Assembly (NCBI GenBank): GCA_903920485.1
Contig: CAIXMG010000114.1
Location: forward strand, 1 to 6,167
DNA from: an uncultured bacterium
GTDB lineage: Bacteria; Patescibacteriota; Minisyncoccia; Phycocordibacterales; UBA1006
Reading direction: 5' to 3'
Length of the DNA: 6,167 bases
In this document: positions 4,462-6,167 of the stretch, piece by piece
How positions within the stretch are numbered: position 1 is the stretch's first letter
Layout: every line of letters begins with the position of its first letter
Translations under genes and position numbers: made by a program
The notes under the pieces: generated by a model
The model's database searches: none
Told to the model about the DNA's origin: nothing
Seen by the model: the letters and a program-made list of their open reading frames with translations, nothing else

Positions 4462-5661
4462 TTATTTCCTCAGCACCCTCCACCCATACAACCCTGCTAC
4501 AACCGCCGCAATTCCCCCGATCGCAACGGCCCATTGCGCACCAAAGTACTGACCGACGACTCCGACAATCGGACCGCCGATGGCTGTCGAACCTTGGAAC
4601 GCCATGTTCCAAAACGACATGATTCGTCCGCGGAAATTGGGATCGGTGTTCAGCTGAAGCAGGCTGTTGGTCATGTTCGCGAAGACCATGAAGGTGGCTC
4701 CCACGAAGATGAACCCAATGACCGCCAAGGCGAGTGTCGAGGTGAACGATACGGCAATGGTGACGACTCCCAACAGGAGTGCGGAAATCACCATCTTTTT
4801 CTGTGTCACATGGGCCGTGGACGCGGTATATAATCCCGCAACTAACATTCCTATCCCAAGCGCGACCGCAAGAATCGAATAGGTCACGGCATCACCGTGA
4901 AGGACGAACCTCGCGAACAACGGAAGACTGGCCTGCCATTCGTACGTCATGGTCCCGATGATCGCCATCAACACCAGCGCGTTCAGCAGAACGGGCGTTC
5001 GTCGCATATAATCGAACCCTTCCTTGACTTGCCCCTTGGCCTTCGCAACGACAGCCGTGATGTGCATTTCCGACGTCCGCATCAGGCAGAACGCAAGGAT
5101 CACAAACACGTACGACGCCGCGTTCACGACAAAGCACTGTCCGATGCCGATCGACGCGATGAGGATTCCAGCCAGTGCCGACCCTCCGATGCGCGTGATG
5201 CTGATCAGCAGTCCCCAGAGGCTCACCGCGTTCTTCACCTCGTCCTTCCCCACCAGCTGGAACACGAACGACTGCCGCGTCGGATTGTCGATGCCGTTGG
5301 TCAGTCCCAAAAGAATTGCGAACACGAAGACCATCCAGACATGAACCAGTCCGGTCAGCACCAGAATCCCCAATGCCAAGGAAAGAATTCCCGACACCGT
5401 TTGGGTGATGAACAGCAGCCGAAGTTTTGGAAACCGGTCGGCAATGACTCCCCCGTACGGCATCAAAATCAGCATCGGCAAAAACTGGCACGCCGACACC
5501 AGCCCGAGCATCGCTCCCGAGTTCGTCAGCTTCAGCACCAGCCAATCCTGCGCCAGCGTCTGTAGAAAGGTCCCCGACATCGAAATCAGCTGACCGATAA
5601 AGTACAGCCGGAAGTTGCGGATCTTGAGGGATGAGAAGGTTTTGTGGAGGAAGGAGGTCAT
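4462..5661 (-). CDS. MFS_3 family exporter (12 membrane helices)
   Basis: This 399-residue inner-membrane transporter belongs to the MFS_3 (enterobactin exporter-like) branch. It opens with LKIRNFRLYFIGQLISMSGT (12-31). It then shows the loop 2-3 motif GGVIADRFPKLRLL (70-83), the family signature GLTNGIDNPTRQSFVFQLV (119-137), a central cytoplasmic stretch around KGQVKEGFDYMRRTP (209-223), and the C-half signature FRGRIMSFWNMAFQGSTAIG (343-362). Length and twelve predicted helices are normal. Members export siderophores, drugs or other small molecules by proton antiport; the substrate here is unknown. The gene starts 2 bases after the stop of the 5664-5936 gene and ends 1 base before the YunG-like start. 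It is GC-rich (38 of 60 at 5161-5220), which gives rise to long but spurious reading frames on both strands across it. Confidence 0.94.
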   Translation of the reverse strand: MTSFLHKTFSSLKIRNFRLYFIGQLISMSGTFLQTLAQDWLVLKLTNSGAMLGLVSACQFLPMLILMPYGGVIADRFPKLRLLFITQTVSGILSLALGILVLTGLVHVWMVFVFAILLGLTNGIDNPTRQSFVFQLVGKDEVKNAVSLWGLLISITRIGGSALAGILIASIGIGQCFVVNAASYVFVILAFCLMRTSEMHITAVVAKAKGQVKEGFDYMRRTPVLLNALVLMAIIGTMTYEWQASLPLFARFVLHGDAVTYSILAVALGIGMLVAGLYTASTAHVTQKKMVISALLLGVVTIAVSFTSTLALAVIGFIFVGATFMVFANMTNSLLQLNTDPNFRGRIMSFWNMAFQGSTAIGGPIVGVVGQYFGAQWAVAIGGIAAVVAGLYGWRVLRK

Positions 5662-5663
5662 GC

Positions 5664-5936
5664 CTACTTTTTATTTTTAAAATTTTTCCTAATCCACCAT
5701 TTCTTTATGAACGGTAGCGATTGCGCCGACAAAAAGTATCCCAGTGCTGGTACCAAAGCGTTCACAAAAGGATCGTTGTTTCCAATAGCAAGAAGGAGCA
5801 GTGTCACCAAGACATAAGTAACGATCGTAAGGGTAACTGTGCGGAAGGTACTGGTTTCCCATGCCTTGTCAACTTCAACCCTGTCGTTTCTTTCTTTAAT
5901 TCCCAATAGTTCTTGTTCCATTTTTTGTGAATCCAT
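5664..5936 (-). CDS. Small two-helix membrane protein, unknown function
   Basis: This 90-residue protein has a charged N-terminal segment (GIKERNDRVEVDKAWETS, 12-29), a membrane helix (about 33-52), a short polar turn GNNDPFVNA (52-60), a second helix (about 61-77) and a basic tail IKKWWIRKNFKNKK. Both ends are therefore probably cytoplasmic. The pattern ERN.RVE.DKAWE.S and the LSAQSLPF stretch near the second helix are familiar to me from small proteins in Candidate Phyla Radiation genomes, with no known role. It is first in the minus-strand operon and its stop lies 2 bases before the MFS start. An extended -10 box lies 9 bases before its ATG, and no Shine-Dalgarno sequence is present. Confidence 0.85.
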   Translation of the reverse strand: MDSQKMEQELLGIKERNDRVEVDKAWETSTFRTVTLTIVTYVLVTLLLLAIGNNDPFVNALVPALGYFLSAQSLPFIKKWWIRKNFKNKK

Positions 5937-5945
5937 ATGTTAGAG

Positions 5946-5954
5946 ATTATATCA
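5946..5954 (-). promoter_or_regulatory. Extended -10 promoter of the MFS operon (nearly leaderless)
   Basis: The minus strand reads TGATATAAT, a perfect TATAAT with the TGn extension. The -35 region is poor (CAGACA at 19-base spacing). The ATG at 5936 follows after 9 bases, leaving a leader of only about 3-5 bases. It closely resembles the SRPBCC promoter: both have TTTTG before the -10 box. Confidence 0.65.
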
Positions 5955-6029
5955 AAATAACTTGTTGCGATGTCTGGTCTAATACTTACTGTACTAAACG
6001 TCGTAAGGGTATTCTAGCACTTTTCGCCG

Positions 6030-6064
6030 ATAAAAATAACCCGTCCTGGTCGGGTTGTTTTTAT
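6030..6064. terminator. Bidirectional rho-independent terminator
   Basis: A 14-base stem (6030-6043 with 6051-6064, one T-G pair, core AACCCG/CGGGTT) closes the 7-base loop TCCTGGT. The lower part of the stem is an A run on one side and a T run on the other, so it can act on both strands. On the minus strand it lies 26 bases after the stop of the gene at 6091-6167 and insulates the promoter at 5946-5954. Confidence 0.9.
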
Positions 6065-6090
6065 AGCTTAATTCTCCACGATAACCTATC

Positions 6091-6167
6091 TTAAGAAGTC
6101 AAAATCTCAATAATTTCAGAAATAGAGTTTTCGAAATCATCATCACGGATTTCATAATATTTAAAAC
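6091..6167 (-). CDS. C-terminal end of an unidentified gene, cut by the window
   Basis: Only the last 24 codons and a TAA stop are present (the frame begins at 6165). The visible residues include YYEIRDDDFENSISEIIEIL, a charged stretch leading into what looks like a C-terminal helix. The other minus-strand frames hold stops, and the reading ends a proper distance before a strong terminator, which supports a real gene end. The family cannot be named from so little. Confidence 0.7.
   Translation of the reverse strand, partial: FKYYEIRDDDFENSISEIIEILTS

Noticed and set aside
4892..5565. Two long open frames of 217 (minus) and 222 (plus) codons inside the MFS gene
   Set aside because: Both overlap the MFS_3 gene, which has clear family motifs. 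Their translations are rich in Arg, His, Asp and Gly without domain patterns, as expected from alternative frames of a GC-rich gene.
5647..5681. Strong AAGGAGG before an ATG at 5660 on the plus strand
   Set aside because: The frame encodes only MPTFYF before a stop and lies across the starts and ends of two supported minus-strand genes; the purine run is the complement of the MFS N-terminus.
1..6167. CRISPR array, tRNA, rRNA, insertion sequence or integrase
   Set aside because: I saw no repeated spacer units, tRNA-like cloverleaf, rRNA sequence, transposase motif or terminal inverted repeats.

Overview
The window looks like a piece of a bacterial chromosome with small, tightly packed genes and standard stop codons (TAA, TAG and TGA are all used as stops). 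I infer a Candidate Phyla Radiation (Patescibacteria)-like bacterium. The reasons are the mix of VOC, SRPBCC, DUF1059, YunG-like and peptidase E genes, a small two-helix membrane protein of a kind I associate with these genomes, and start codons only 6-9 bases downstream of good -10 boxes (leaderless or nearly leaderless mRNA). This assignment rests on remembered gene content, not on a marker gene.

Left part (1-2586, all minus strand). The 5' end of an SRPBCC/AHSA1-type gene is cut by the window edge (1-255) and has its own extended -10 promoter. A 178-base stretch with no convincing gene follows. Next comes a two-gene Pycsar antiphage module: pycC (434-1141), a class III nucleotidyl cyclase of the Pycsar type, and pycTM (1145-1642), its membrane effector. 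Two VOC/PhnB-like genes (1655-2089 and 2107-2586) lie directly upstream on the same strand, driven by a clear promoter at 2593-2621. Gaps in the VOC-VOC-pycTM-pycC series are 17, 12 and 3 bases, so the defence pair sits at the tail of a VOC operon. Its DNA is visibly more AT-rich than the VOC and MFS genes, which suggests horizontal acquisition.

Middle. One plus-strand gene of unknown function (2685-3056) converges on the next minus-strand operon. A shared bidirectional terminator (3077-3115) separates them.

Right part (3117-5936, all minus strand). This is a probable five-gene operon in transcription order: a 90-residue two-helix membrane protein, an MFS_3 exporter, a YunG-like protein with a possible Cys/His/Asp centre, a peptidase E-family (S51) protein and a small DUF1059 protein. 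Gaps are 2, 1, 47 and 28 bases. It starts from an extended -10 promoter at 5946-5954. A second bidirectional terminator (6030-6064) separates it from the 3' end of another minus-strand gene that runs off the window (6091-6167).

Functionally, the strongest signal is the Pycsar pair. On phage infection the cyclase is expected to make cCMP or cUMP, which activates the membrane protein to disrupt the inner membrane and stop phage spread. The other genes look like small-molecule binding, detoxification, export and proteolysis functions whose substrates cannot be read from sequence.
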